A DNA stretch of 64,000 nt from positions 1,379,375-1,443,374 of the forward strand of contig CANLQI010000001.1 of NCBI GenBank assembly GCA_947493325.1. The letters run 5' to 3'. The stretch comes from an uncultured Sphingomonadaceae bacterium. GTDB lineage: Bacteria; Pseudomonadota; Alphaproteobacteria; Sphingomonadales; Sphingomonadaceae. The translations under genes were made by a program, and so were the position numbers. Under the pieces are notes generated by a model. It saw only the letters and a program-made list of their open reading frames with translations, made no database searches and was not told the origin of the DNA. Positions 1 to 7,012 of the stretch are shown piece by piece (position 1 is the stretch's first letter; the number at the start of each line of letters is the position of its first letter).

Positions 1-182
1 TTTGCGCCTACATTTGGTGCCATGACAGCCTTGCGGATATCGCTGTCGCCGCATACAGGGCAGCAAAGCAAGCCAGTCTGTTTCTGTGCCGCAAATTCTT
101 CGCTGGATGCAAACCAGCCTTCAAACACATGGCCCTGAGAGCTGCAGACTTGTGAACCGCAAATAAGATCAAATACAATCAT
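1..182 (-). CDS. DUF1178 family protein (3' part missing)
   Basis: The first 60 codons of a gene that runs off the left edge of the window. The protein begins MIVFDLICGSQ, has the GHVFEGWF segment and a CPVCG zinc-ribbon-like pair, and ends in KAVMAP before the edge; this order is typical of the DUF1178 family, small proteins of unknown function. Its ATG overlaps the stop codon of the nitrilase gene by four bases (ATGA), so the two are translationally coupled. It is the last visible member of a comF-grxC-nitrilase-DUF1178 gene string. Function unknown. Confidence 0.8.
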   Translation of the reverse strand, partial: MIVFDLICGSQVCSSQGHVFEGWFASSEEFAAQKQTGLLCCPVCGDSDIRKAVMAPNVGA

Positions 183-1000
183 GATATCTTATAATCGCCT
201 ATTTCCCGGGCATTGGCAAGCGCGGGCAGTTTTTGCCGCACCTCGCCTATCTGCTCCATATTCAGATCAACGACCGTCATACCGGCGTCCTCACCCATAT
301 CTAGCAGCACCCTACCCCATGGGTCGACGACAAGGCTGTGGCCATATGTGCTGCGCCCGTCCTCGTGCCTGCCGCATTGCGCCGCAGCCACCACAAAGCT
401 GCTTGTTTCAATCGCCCGTGCGCGCAGCAGCACGTGCCAGTGCGCCCCACCCGTGGGCACGGTAAATGCAGCAGGTACGGCAATAATATCCGCGCGCGCT
501 TTGCCCAACTCTGCATAGAGCGCCGAAAAACGCATGTCATAACAGATGCTGAAACCCAGCCTGTGCCCAGCAATATCCGCGAGCACCGCCTGATCACCGC
601 CTTTATATACACTGGATTCGCGCCAGTTATCACCGCCGCCCAGTTCGACATCGAACAGATGAATTTTGTCATAACGCGCACGGATTTCCCCTACACTGTC
701 GATCAAAATGGAACGATTGCGCCATTTGCCATCTGTGTGTCCCAGCGCCAGTGAGCCGATATGCACGTTAATGCCATGCTGCCTTGCTGCGCCTCGCGCC
801 TGTGCCAGAAAATCATCTTCCGCTTCGCAGCGGATTTTTTCCGCCGCGCGTTTGCGGTCACGGTCGAGCATGTTCGACATTTCCGGCGTGAACAATATTT
901 TCGCGTCTTGCGTAGCAGCATCGGCAATGGCAGCTGTCACCACCTGTGCATTAGCCGCGGGGTCAATCCCGCCATTCATTTGCAAAACCGCGATTTTCAT
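179..1000 (-). CDS. Carbon-nitrogen hydrolase (nitrilase superfamily, Nit1-like)
   Basis: A 273-residue cytoplasmic amidase of the nitrilase superfamily. The catalytic Glu-Lys-Cys triad is visible as Glu40 (TPEMS), Lys112 (YDKIHLFD) and Cys153 (SICYDMRF). The KIHLFDVE and CYDMRFSALY segments resemble the Nit1/NitFhit branch, whose members repair deaminated glutathione; that exact substrate is inference. The gene lies 17 bases downstream of glutaredoxin grxC and overlaps the DUF1178 gene by four bases, which suggests one mRNA and fits a glutathione-related role. No signal peptide is seen. The length is normal for the family. Confidence 0.88.
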   Translation of the reverse strand: MKIAVLQMNGGIDPAANAQVVTAAIADAATQDAKILFTPEMSNMLDRDRKRAAEKIRCEAEDDFLAQARGAARQHGINVHIGSLALGHTDGKWRNRSILIDSVGEIRARYDKIHLFDVELGGGDNWRESSVYKGGDQAVLADIAGHRLGFSICYDMRFSALYAELGKARADIIAVPAAFTVPTGGAHWHVLLRARAIETSSFVVAAAQCGRHEDGRSTYGHSLVVDPWGRVLLDMGEDAGMTVVDLNMEQIGEVRQKLPALANAREIGDYKIS

Positions 1001-1017
1001 ATTTAACTACGCTTGCC

Positions 1018-1275
1018 TTATGCGCTGAGCAGCGGATCAAGCCCGCCTTTGGCATCCAGCGCAAACAGATCATCACTGCCGCCAATATGCTGACCATTGA
1101 TAAAGATTTGCGGGACAGTGGTGCTGCCATTCGAACGTTCCAGCATTTCGGTTCGTTTCGCGCCGCCCATGCTGATTTCAAACTCCTCGAATTCTACACC
1201 CTTGTCTTTCAAAAGACCTTTGGCGCGCACGCAATAGGGGCAATAGAACTTTGTATAAATTTCAACTTTCGGCAA
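1018..1275 (-). CDS. grxC: Glutaredoxin 3
   Basis: An 85-residue class I dithiol glutaredoxin. The redox motif CPYC is at residues 12-15, followed by the cis-Pro segment TTVPQIFINGQHIGG that binds glutathione. It reduces protein disulfides and mixed disulfides in the cytoplasm using glutathione. It sits between comF and the nitrilase on the same strand, an order common in sphingomonads. Length and motif order are those of GrxC. Confidence 0.95.
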   Translation of the reverse strand: MPKVEIYTKFYCPYCVRAKGLLKDKGVEFEEFEISMGGAKRTEMLERSNGSTTVPQIFINGQHIGGSDDLFALDAKGGLDPLLSA

Positions 1276-1361
1276 TGGTATTTCCTTTGATGGATTGCAT
1301 CGTGCTTACCCATAAATGGTATGCGCGGCGGCCAAAAACAAGGCCGCACAGATATAGGGTT

Positions 1362-2126
1362 TTAGTGCCCTTGCCGCCCTTCCTCACCATCACGCAGCAC
1401 ACGGGCCCAGCAATAAATTGTCACACTTTTGGCGCCAGCTTTCCTAAGCTGCGTCACGCAGGCATTGGTGGTTGCACCGCTGGTATAGACATCGTCGATC
1501 AGCATGATGTCCCTGCCCTCAATCTGGTCAGCATATTTGGAGTTGATTATGATGGCACCGCTGAGCAGTTTCTGCCGCTGTTTGCCGGTCATGCCCTTCA
1601 GCGGCGGTGTTGCCCGGATGCGCCGCAATGCCGACGGCAGAATTTCGATATCATGGAAGTCATGCAGATTTCCGGCAATCAATGCCGCCTGATTAAAACC
1701 CCTGCGCCACATGCGCGTTCTGTGCAAAGGCACGGGCACAAGGAGCAGGTTATTTTTTTCATCGGGCACGTAACGTCCCAGAAACCGGGCTATCAGCCTG
1801 GCTAGCCCAATCCGCCCTGCATATTTCAGTTTAAGTGGAATCTGCCTCGACAGATCGTCATATACCACTGCCGCCTTGATACCATTATGCCGGGGTGGCT
1901 TGGCAAGGCAGGCCGCACATAGCAATGCATCGTCACGCGCTACATCAAACGGCCGGTCACAGGCCGCGCAGCATGGGGCGGTAATAAATTTGAGCTGCGG
2001 CCAGCAATCTCCGCAAAATTGCAGATCATCGGCCACCATATCCCCGCAGCAAGGACAGCGCGGCGGGATGATGATATCGAGCACAGGTTTGATGGCCTGC
2101 GTATAGAAAGTCTGTATCACAGTCAT
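1362..2126 (-). CDS. ComF family phosphoribosyltransferase-like protein
   Basis: A 254-residue ComF-type protein. The N-terminal part carries three CxxC pairs (CPCCGDM, CGDC, CCAAC, then CAAC) that form a zinc ribbon; the C-terminal part is a phosphoribosyltransferase-like fold with the PRPP-loop motif MLIDDVYTSGATTNAC. ComF proteins take part in DNA uptake in competent bacteria, but in alphaproteobacteria the role is not settled, so the function is stated at family level only. It is the first gene of the minus-strand string and its start lies 38 bases from the divergent methyltransferase gene, so the two promoters must overlap. Confidence 0.9.
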   Translation of the reverse strand: MTVIQTFYTQAIKPVLDIIIPPRCPCCGDMVADDLQFCGDCWPQLKFITAPCCAACDRPFDVARDDALLCAACLAKPPRHNGIKAAVVYDDLSRQIPLKLKYAGRIGLARLIARFLGRYVPDEKNNLLLVPVPLHRTRMWRRGFNQAALIAGNLHDFHDIEILPSALRRIRATPPLKGMTGKQRQKLLSGAIIINSKYADQIEGRDIMLIDDVYTSGATTNACVTQLRKAGAKSVTIYCWARVLRDGEEGRQGH

Positions 2127-2164
2127 TTTTTACGCTTGTCGCAGCCTGCTGTCCAAGGCACAAG

Positions 2165-3058
2165 ATGCAAATGGTTCAATCCCCATCAAATGCTCCATCG
2201 CGGCCGCCCGATATTTTTGACCGGCGCAGGCGGCGACTGGCCCGCGACCGCGCCGCAAGAAATGATGCTGATCATGATTTTCTGCACGTGCATATGGCCG
2301 AAGAGATTATCGAACGGTTGCAATGGGTAAAACGCGAATTTGCCAATGCGCTGGTAATCGGCAGCGCGGCGAAGCCTTTAATGGCGCATCTCACTGCGGC
2401 GGGCATGGCGGTAACCTATGCCGATAGCAGCGCTGAATGCACGGCGCGCCATAACGGTGTCCAGTGTGAAGAGGATATGCTGCCTTTCGAGCCCCAAAGT
2501 TTCGACCTCATCATTTCCAATGGCGTTCTTGATAGCGTCAACGACCTGCCCGGCGCGCTGATCCTGATGTGCCGTATACTCCGTCCCGATGGTTTGATGC
2601 TCGCGGCATTTGTCGGCGCAGGTTCGCTGCCCCGCCTCAAAGCCGCGATGATCGCCGCCGATGGGGCAAAAAATAATGAAACCATGGCCGCGCATATTCA
2701 TCCGCAGATTGACGTGCGGGCTGCCGGCGATCTGCTGGCCCGTGCCGGCTTTACCATGCCCGTAGCGGACGGAGAGCGGCTGACAGTGCGTTATGCGGGC
2801 CTACCGCCTCTTGTGCGTGACCTGCGCGGCATGGGGGCCAGCAATGTGCTTGCATCCAAACCGCCCTATATCGGCAAGCAGGGCCTGCTGGCCGCGGCCA
2901 ATCATTTTGCAGAATCTGCTGATGATGATGGCAAGATCGGCGAGATATTTGAGCTGATATATCTGAGCGGCTGGGCACCCGATGCCAGTCAGCCCAAACC
3001 CGCAAGGCGCGGGAGCGGGAAAACATCACTGGCGGCGGCGCTCAAATCGCGGAAGTAA
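2165..3058 (+). CDS. SAM-dependent methyltransferase-fold protein (NDUFAF5/BioC-like)
   Basis: A 297-residue protein with a class I methyltransferase fold: a VIGSAAKP nucleotide-binding start, the EEDMLPFEPQSFDLIISNGVL acidic/post-I region (split here at LIIS), and a central MCRILRPDGLML strand. The early IFDRRRRRLARDRAA segment is characteristic of the alphaproteobacterial relatives of mitochondrial NDUFAF5, a complex I assembly factor that hydroxylates an arginine; whether this bacterial protein does the same is inference. It overlaps the 3' end of the convergent DUF1254 gene by 17 bases. The C-terminus is Lys/Arg-rich. A second ATG two codons downstream is an equally possible start. Confidence 0.8.
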   Translation: MQMVQSPSNAPSRPPDIFDRRRRRLARDRAARNDADHDFLHVHMAEEIIERLQWVKREFANALVIGSAAKPLMAHLTAAGMAVTYADSSAECTARHNGVQCEEDMLPFEPQSFDLIISNGVLDSVNDLPGALILMCRILRPDGLMLAAFVGAGSLPRLKAAMIAADGAKNNETMAAHIHPQIDVRAAGDLLARAGFTMPVADGERLTVRYAGLPPLVRDLRGMGASNVLASKPPYIGKQGLLAAANHFAESADDDGKIGEIFELIYLSGWAPDASQPKPARRGSGKTSLAAALKSRK

Positions 3059-3614
3059 CGTCCATAACGCGGCATTTGAAACGCTTGCGCTGCGCGTCTA
3101 TATTCTGAAAATCCTCTTCACCATTGACCAGAACCCGCAAAAGCGCGACGCCTTTTCCAGTAGGTATTTCAACAGACGCTTTTGCCAGACTGGTCGCTGC
3201 ATCAACGCTATTTTTGCGAGTGCTGTTGCCATGCGTGACATCAATTTGTACTGGACCTGCCCCCGCCTGCCTGTCGTTCAGAACAAAAGCGGCATCCGTA
3301 TTCCCGTCAAAAATCGTGATCGACCAGTAATGGCCCGCAATCGGATCGAAGCTGATATTTAACGGCTTTTCGCTGATATCAAATGGACAGGTTGAATAGA
3401 TCAGGTCAGGGCTGGTCCTCACGATCGTCTGGTTTTGCGCTGTAATGCGGCCAACATGCTCGGCGCTGTTCGCGCTGCCGCGCTCTGCCAGAGTGGTCCA
3501 TGCCCGGTCCATCACAAAGCCGGGCACCGCGCCCAACACGGTCCAATAGCTGGCCGCTGCCGTCAGAATAAAGGCAAGAATGGCAAGCCCCCATTTGCGC
3601 AGGAAAACGCTCAT
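3042..3614 (-). CDS. DUF1254 domain membrane-anchored protein
   Basis: About 190 residues. One N-terminal hydrophobic helix (WGLAILAFILTAAASYWTVL) anchors the protein, with the rest predicted periplasmic. The body has the DUF1254-type pattern: IVRTSPDLIYSTCPFDIS, then HYWSITIFDGNTDAAFVLND. The start was set at the ATG that overlaps the upstream DUF1214 stop codon by four bases (ATGA) rather than three codons earlier. The family has no agreed biochemical role. DUF1254/DUF1214 domains often occur as one fused protein; here they are two small coupled genes. Confidence 0.75.
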   Translation of the reverse strand: MSVFLRKWGLAILAFILTAAASYWTVLGAVPGFVMDRAWTTLAERGSANSAEHVGRITAQNQTIVRTSPDLIYSTCPFDISEKPLNISFDPIAGHYWSITIFDGNTDAAFVLNDRQAGAGPVQIDVTHGNSTRKNSVDAATSLAKASVEIPTGKGVALLRVLVNGEEDFQNIDAQRKRFKCRVMDVTSAI

Positions 3615-4177
3615 TTGGGGCACTCCACTCTATAAATTCCCGGCAATTCAGTTACAGCGCGATTTTCCAGAAACGCCTGCGATGGGTGGTAAGCGCGCAT
3701 GGTAAGCTGAAATGATGCTGCCGGGTCTGTAGCGATGTCACTGTCCGCAGACGGCCCGACCGTAATTTGCCAGTCGCCTTGCTTCTCTTGCGCGATATTA
3801 TTGCTGCCATAAGAATATCGATCACCTTCGCTGGCAATAAGATAGCCTTCCACATTGTACAGCGTTAACGTCCACCAGCGTGCTTCAATTTTACCGCCTC
3901 GCACTTCGTAGGTGCAGGCACCGTCAAGCATGTTGCCGTCGCTATCAACTGATGCGTTGTAATAGATCGCCTCGCTGTCCGGCAATGCCATTATCCCGCG
4001 CAGCGCAACCAATGCACGTGTAAAGCGGCTGCCGTCCGCGCTGCCCATGCCCTGCGCTGTATTCCACGGGCCATTCTCGATTTCGAGCGCGCTGACGTCC
4101 TGGCGCAGCTGCAACACTGCAATCAGCAGTCCAGCCACTATCCCCAATATGGACAATATAACTATGCGCCAGAGCAT
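3611..4177 (-). CDS. DUF1214 domain membrane-anchored protein
   Basis: About 188 residues beginning MLWRIVILSILGIVAGLL, a single N-terminal membrane anchor. The rest has DUF1214 features: GPWNTAQGMGSADG, ALPDSEAIYYNASVDSDG, RWWTLTLYNVEGYLIA and SYGSNNI. The open frame extends 50 codons further upstream into ppdK, but the internal ATG has an upstream GGAATTGATG-like ribosome-binding region and a proper membrane helix directly after it, so it was preferred. It starts 18 bases after the ppdK stop and overlaps the DUF1254 gene by four bases. Function unknown. Confidence 0.75.
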   Translation of the reverse strand: MLWRIVILSILGIVAGLLIAVLQLRQDVSALEIENGPWNTAQGMGSADGSRFTRALVALRGIMALPDSEAIYYNASVDSDGNMLDGACTYEVRGGKIEARWWTLTLYNVEGYLIASEGDRYSYGSNNIAQEKQGDWQITVGPSADSDIATDPAASFQLTMRAYHPSQAFLENRAVTELPGIYRVECPK

Positions 4178-4194
4178 CTTTATTTCATCAATTC

Positions 4195-6867
4195 CTATTT
4201 CTCCAAAGCAGCCTGCGCCGCTGCGAGCCGTGCTATCGGCACGCGGTAGGGAGAGGCGCTGACATAATCGAGACCGGTTTTGGCACAAAATGCTATCGAT
4301 GCCGGGTCGCCGCCATGTTCTCCGCAAATGCCAAGCTTGATATCAGGCCGCACAGCCCTGCCCTTCTCGGCAGCAATTTCGATCAGCTGCCCTACGCCCT
4401 CAACATCCAGCGATACAAACGGGTCACGCGCATAAATACCCTTGTCGACATATTGGCCCAGGAACCGCGCGGCATCATCGCGTGATACGCCCAAAGTGGT
4501 TTGCGTCAGGTCATTGGTGCCAAAACTGAAAAACTCGCCGCTCTCGGCAATTTCATCGGCCATCAGCGCCGCACGCGGTAGCTCAATCATCGTCCCGACC
4601 AGATAGTCGACGCGCTGCCCGCGTTCGGCAAACACCGCCTCAGCCGCGCCATCGACAACCGCTTTCATCAGGTCTAGCTCGCGCTTGGTGCCAACCAGCG
4701 GAATCATGACCTCAGGGATCGGTGCCTCACCCGATTTTTCGAGTACATCACAGGCCGCTTCGAATATCGCCTTTGCCTGAATCTCATAGATTTCGGGATA
4801 GGTGACGCCAAGACGGCAGCCGCGATGACCCAGCATCGGGTTAAACTCGTGCAGCTCGTTGGCGCGCCGTTTCAGCGCTTCAATACCGATGCCGGTCGCT
4901 TCGGCGACATCCCTGAACTCGCTTTCGCTATGCGGCAGGAATTCATGCAGCGGCGGATCGAGCAGGCGGATAGTGACCGGAAGCCCGACCATCACTTCGA
5001 AAATCTCGGTGAAATCCTGCCGCTGTTCAGGGAGCAGCTTGTCAAGCGCCGCCCGGCGGCCTGCCTCGTTTTCGGCCAGGATCATCTGCCGCACCGCGGT
5101 AATGCGCGCGGCGTCAAAAAACATATGCTCGGTGCGGCACAGGCCAATGCCCTCCGCCCCGAAATCACGCGCCACACGGCAATCCATGGGGGTTTCCGCA
5201 TTGGTGCGCACCGCAAGCTTGCGCACTTTGTCTGCCCATTCCATCAGGGTACCGAAATCGCCAACCAGTTCGGGTTGGATCGTTTCAACCTCTCCCGCCA
5301 TCACTTCGCCCGTGGAGCCGTCCAGCGTCAGCAGTTCGCCTTCTTTCAGCATGCGCCCCGCAACCGTCATGCTGCGTGCATCATTGTCGATCACCAATTC
5401 GCCCGCGCCCGATACACACGGACGCCCCATACCGCGCGCGACAACAGCAGCATGGCTGGTCATGCCGCCGCGCGCAGTCAAAATGCCCTGCGCCGCATGC
5501 ATGCCGTGAATATCCTCCGGCGACGTCTCTATGCGCACCAGAATGACATTCTCGCCCATTTCCTTGCGCCGCTCGGCCGTATCCGCATCGAACACGATCA
5601 CGCCCGCCGCTGCGCCCGGAGAGGCCGGAAGCCCGCGCGTCAGCACGTCACGGTGCGCTTCCGGGTCGAGTGTCGGGTGCAGCAGCTGATCCAGCGCCAT
5701 CGGGTCGACACGGCTCACCGCTTCTTCTTCGGTGATCAGGCCTTCACTGGCCATATCCACCGCGATTTTCAGCGCCGCCTTGGCCGTGCGCTTACCGCTG
5801 CGCGTTTGCAGCATCCACAGCTTGCCGCGTTCGACGGTGAACTCAATGTCCTGCATATCGCGGTAATGCTTTTCAAGCAGGTCAAACACACCCGCGAGCT
5901 CGGCATAGGTCTCACCCATCGCCTCTTCCATGCTCAGCGGTTTGGCATTTGCCTCCTCACGCGCGGCTTTGGTCAGATATTGCGGTGTGCGGATACCCGC
6001 GACCACGTCCTCGCCCTGTGCGTTGATCAGATATTCGCCGTAATAGGCGTTGGTGCCGTCGGAGGGGTTGCGCGTGAACGCGACGCCCGTCGCGCTGGTT
6101 TCGCCCATATTGCCAAACACCATCGCCTGTACATTGACCGCCGTGCCCCAGTCACCCGGAATGTCATTCAATCGGCGATAGACCTTGGCCCGCTCCGCCT
6201 GCCAGCTGCCGAACACAGCGGTGATCGCGCCCCATAGCTGGTCGTTCACATCCTGTGGGAATGGCTTCTCCCACTGTTCCTCGACCAGCGCTTTATATTC
6301 GGCGACCAGCGCTTTCCAATGCTCAGCTTCCATCTCGGTATCGCTATAGAAACCATTGTCTTCCTTGGTGATTTCCAGAGCCTCTTCAAATGCATCATGG
6401 TCCAGGCCCAGCACGACATCGCTGTACATCTGGATGAAGCGGCGATAGCTGTCCCACGCGAAACGCTCGTCCCCGCTGACCTCTGCCAACCCTTCGACCG
6501 TCGCATCGTTGAGGCCCAGGTTGAGCACCGTGTCCATCATACCCGGCATCGACACGCGCGCGCCAGAGCGCACCGAAACCAGCAGCGGATTGGCGGCGTC
6601 TCCGAATGCCTTATCCGTCACACTTTCGATATGCGCGATGGCCTGTGCCACTTCGCCGGTCAGGCTATCAGGGTACATCTCGCCATCGGCATAATAGCGT
6701 GTGCACAGCTCGGTCGAGATCGTAAAACCCGGAGGCACCGGCAGGCCAATCGACGCCATTTCCGCAAGGTTCGCGCCCTTGCCGCCCAGCAGATTGGTGC
6801 GCGCGGCCTTGTCTCCACTCGCCGCATCCGAAACACCGCCGCCGAAACGAAATACATATTGGGTCAT
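4195..6867 (-). CDS. ppdK: Pyruvate, phosphate dikinase
   Basis: 890 residues, full length for the family. The enzyme interconverts pyruvate + ATP + Pi and phosphoenolpyruvate + AMP + PPi in central carbon metabolism. The N-terminal ATP-grasp domain starts with LLGGKGANLAEM; the phospho-histidine domain has GGMTSHAAVVAR with the swivelling His at residue 472; the C-terminal TIM barrel has the LGHRGCRLG and SFGTNDLTQTTLG motifs and the catalytic cysteine in LGICGEHGGDP. It follows glyQ-glyS on the same strand, an order frequent in alphaproteobacteria, with a palindromic repeat in the glyS-ppdK gap. Direction of flux cannot be read from sequence. Confidence 0.97.
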   Translation of the reverse strand: MTQYVFRFGGGVSDAASGDKAARTNLLGGKGANLAEMASIGLPVPPGFTISTELCTRYYADGEMYPDSLTGEVAQAIAHIESVTDKAFGDAANPLLVSVRSGARVSMPGMMDTVLNLGLNDATVEGLAEVSGDERFAWDSYRRFIQMYSDVVLGLDHDAFEEALEITKEDNGFYSDTEMEAEHWKALVAEYKALVEEQWEKPFPQDVNDQLWGAITAVFGSWQAERAKVYRRLNDIPGDWGTAVNVQAMVFGNMGETSATGVAFTRNPSDGTNAYYGEYLINAQGEDVVAGIRTPQYLTKAAREEANAKPLSMEEAMGETYAELAGVFDLLEKHYRDMQDIEFTVERGKLWMLQTRSGKRTAKAALKIAVDMASEGLITEEEAVSRVDPMALDQLLHPTLDPEAHRDVLTRGLPASPGAAAGVIVFDADTAERRKEMGENVILVRIETSPEDIHGMHAAQGILTARGGMTSHAAVVARGMGRPCVSGAGELVIDNDARSMTVAGRMLKEGELLTLDGSTGEVMAGEVETIQPELVGDFGTLMEWADKVRKLAVRTNAETPMDCRVARDFGAEGIGLCRTEHMFFDAARITAVRQMILAENEAGRRAALDKLLPEQRQDFTEIFEVMVGLPVTIRLLDPPLHEFLPHSESEFRDVAEATGIGIEALKRRANELHEFNPMLGHRGCRLGVTYPEIYEIQAKAIFEAACDVLEKSGEAPIPEVMIPLVGTKRELDLMKAVVDGAAEAVFAERGQRVDYLVGTMIELPRAALMADEIAESGEFFSFGTNDLTQTTLGVSRDDAARFLGQYVDKGIYARDPFVSLDVEGVGQLIEIAAEKGRAVRPDIKLGICGEHGGDPASIAFCAKTGLDYVSASPYRVPIARLAAAQAALEK

Positions 6868-6893
6868 TCTTACAACTACCTTGCTTTTCTTCC

Positions 6894-6990
6894 GTCATTC
6901 CAGCGAAGGCTGGAATCCAGATAAGATTTCATTCTGCCCCGCCAGTCCGGCTGGACCCCAGTCTTCGCTGGGTGACTTCATCGGAGTGAC
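6894..6990. repeat. REP-like palindromic element, family A
   Basis: Lies in the glyS-ppdK gap. It opens with GTCATTCCAGCG/AAGGCTGGAAT, an imperfect hairpin, and ends with a second hairpin and GAGTGAC, the degenerate inverse of the opening GTCATTCC. The same GTCATTCC...GGAATGAC theme occurs at 9444-9522, 16831-16907, 33481-33514 and 60419-60510. It lies in the probable glyQ-glyS-ppdK transcript and could shape RNA stability. Confidence 0.75.
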
Positions 6991-7012
6991 AGGGAAATAT
7001 TGATAACTCGCC

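Noticed and set aside
4825-6237. 470-codon open frame on the plus strand
   Set aside because: Antisense to ppdK, with Arg/His/Gln-rich composition typical of a shadow frame of GC-rich coding DNA; no domain seen.
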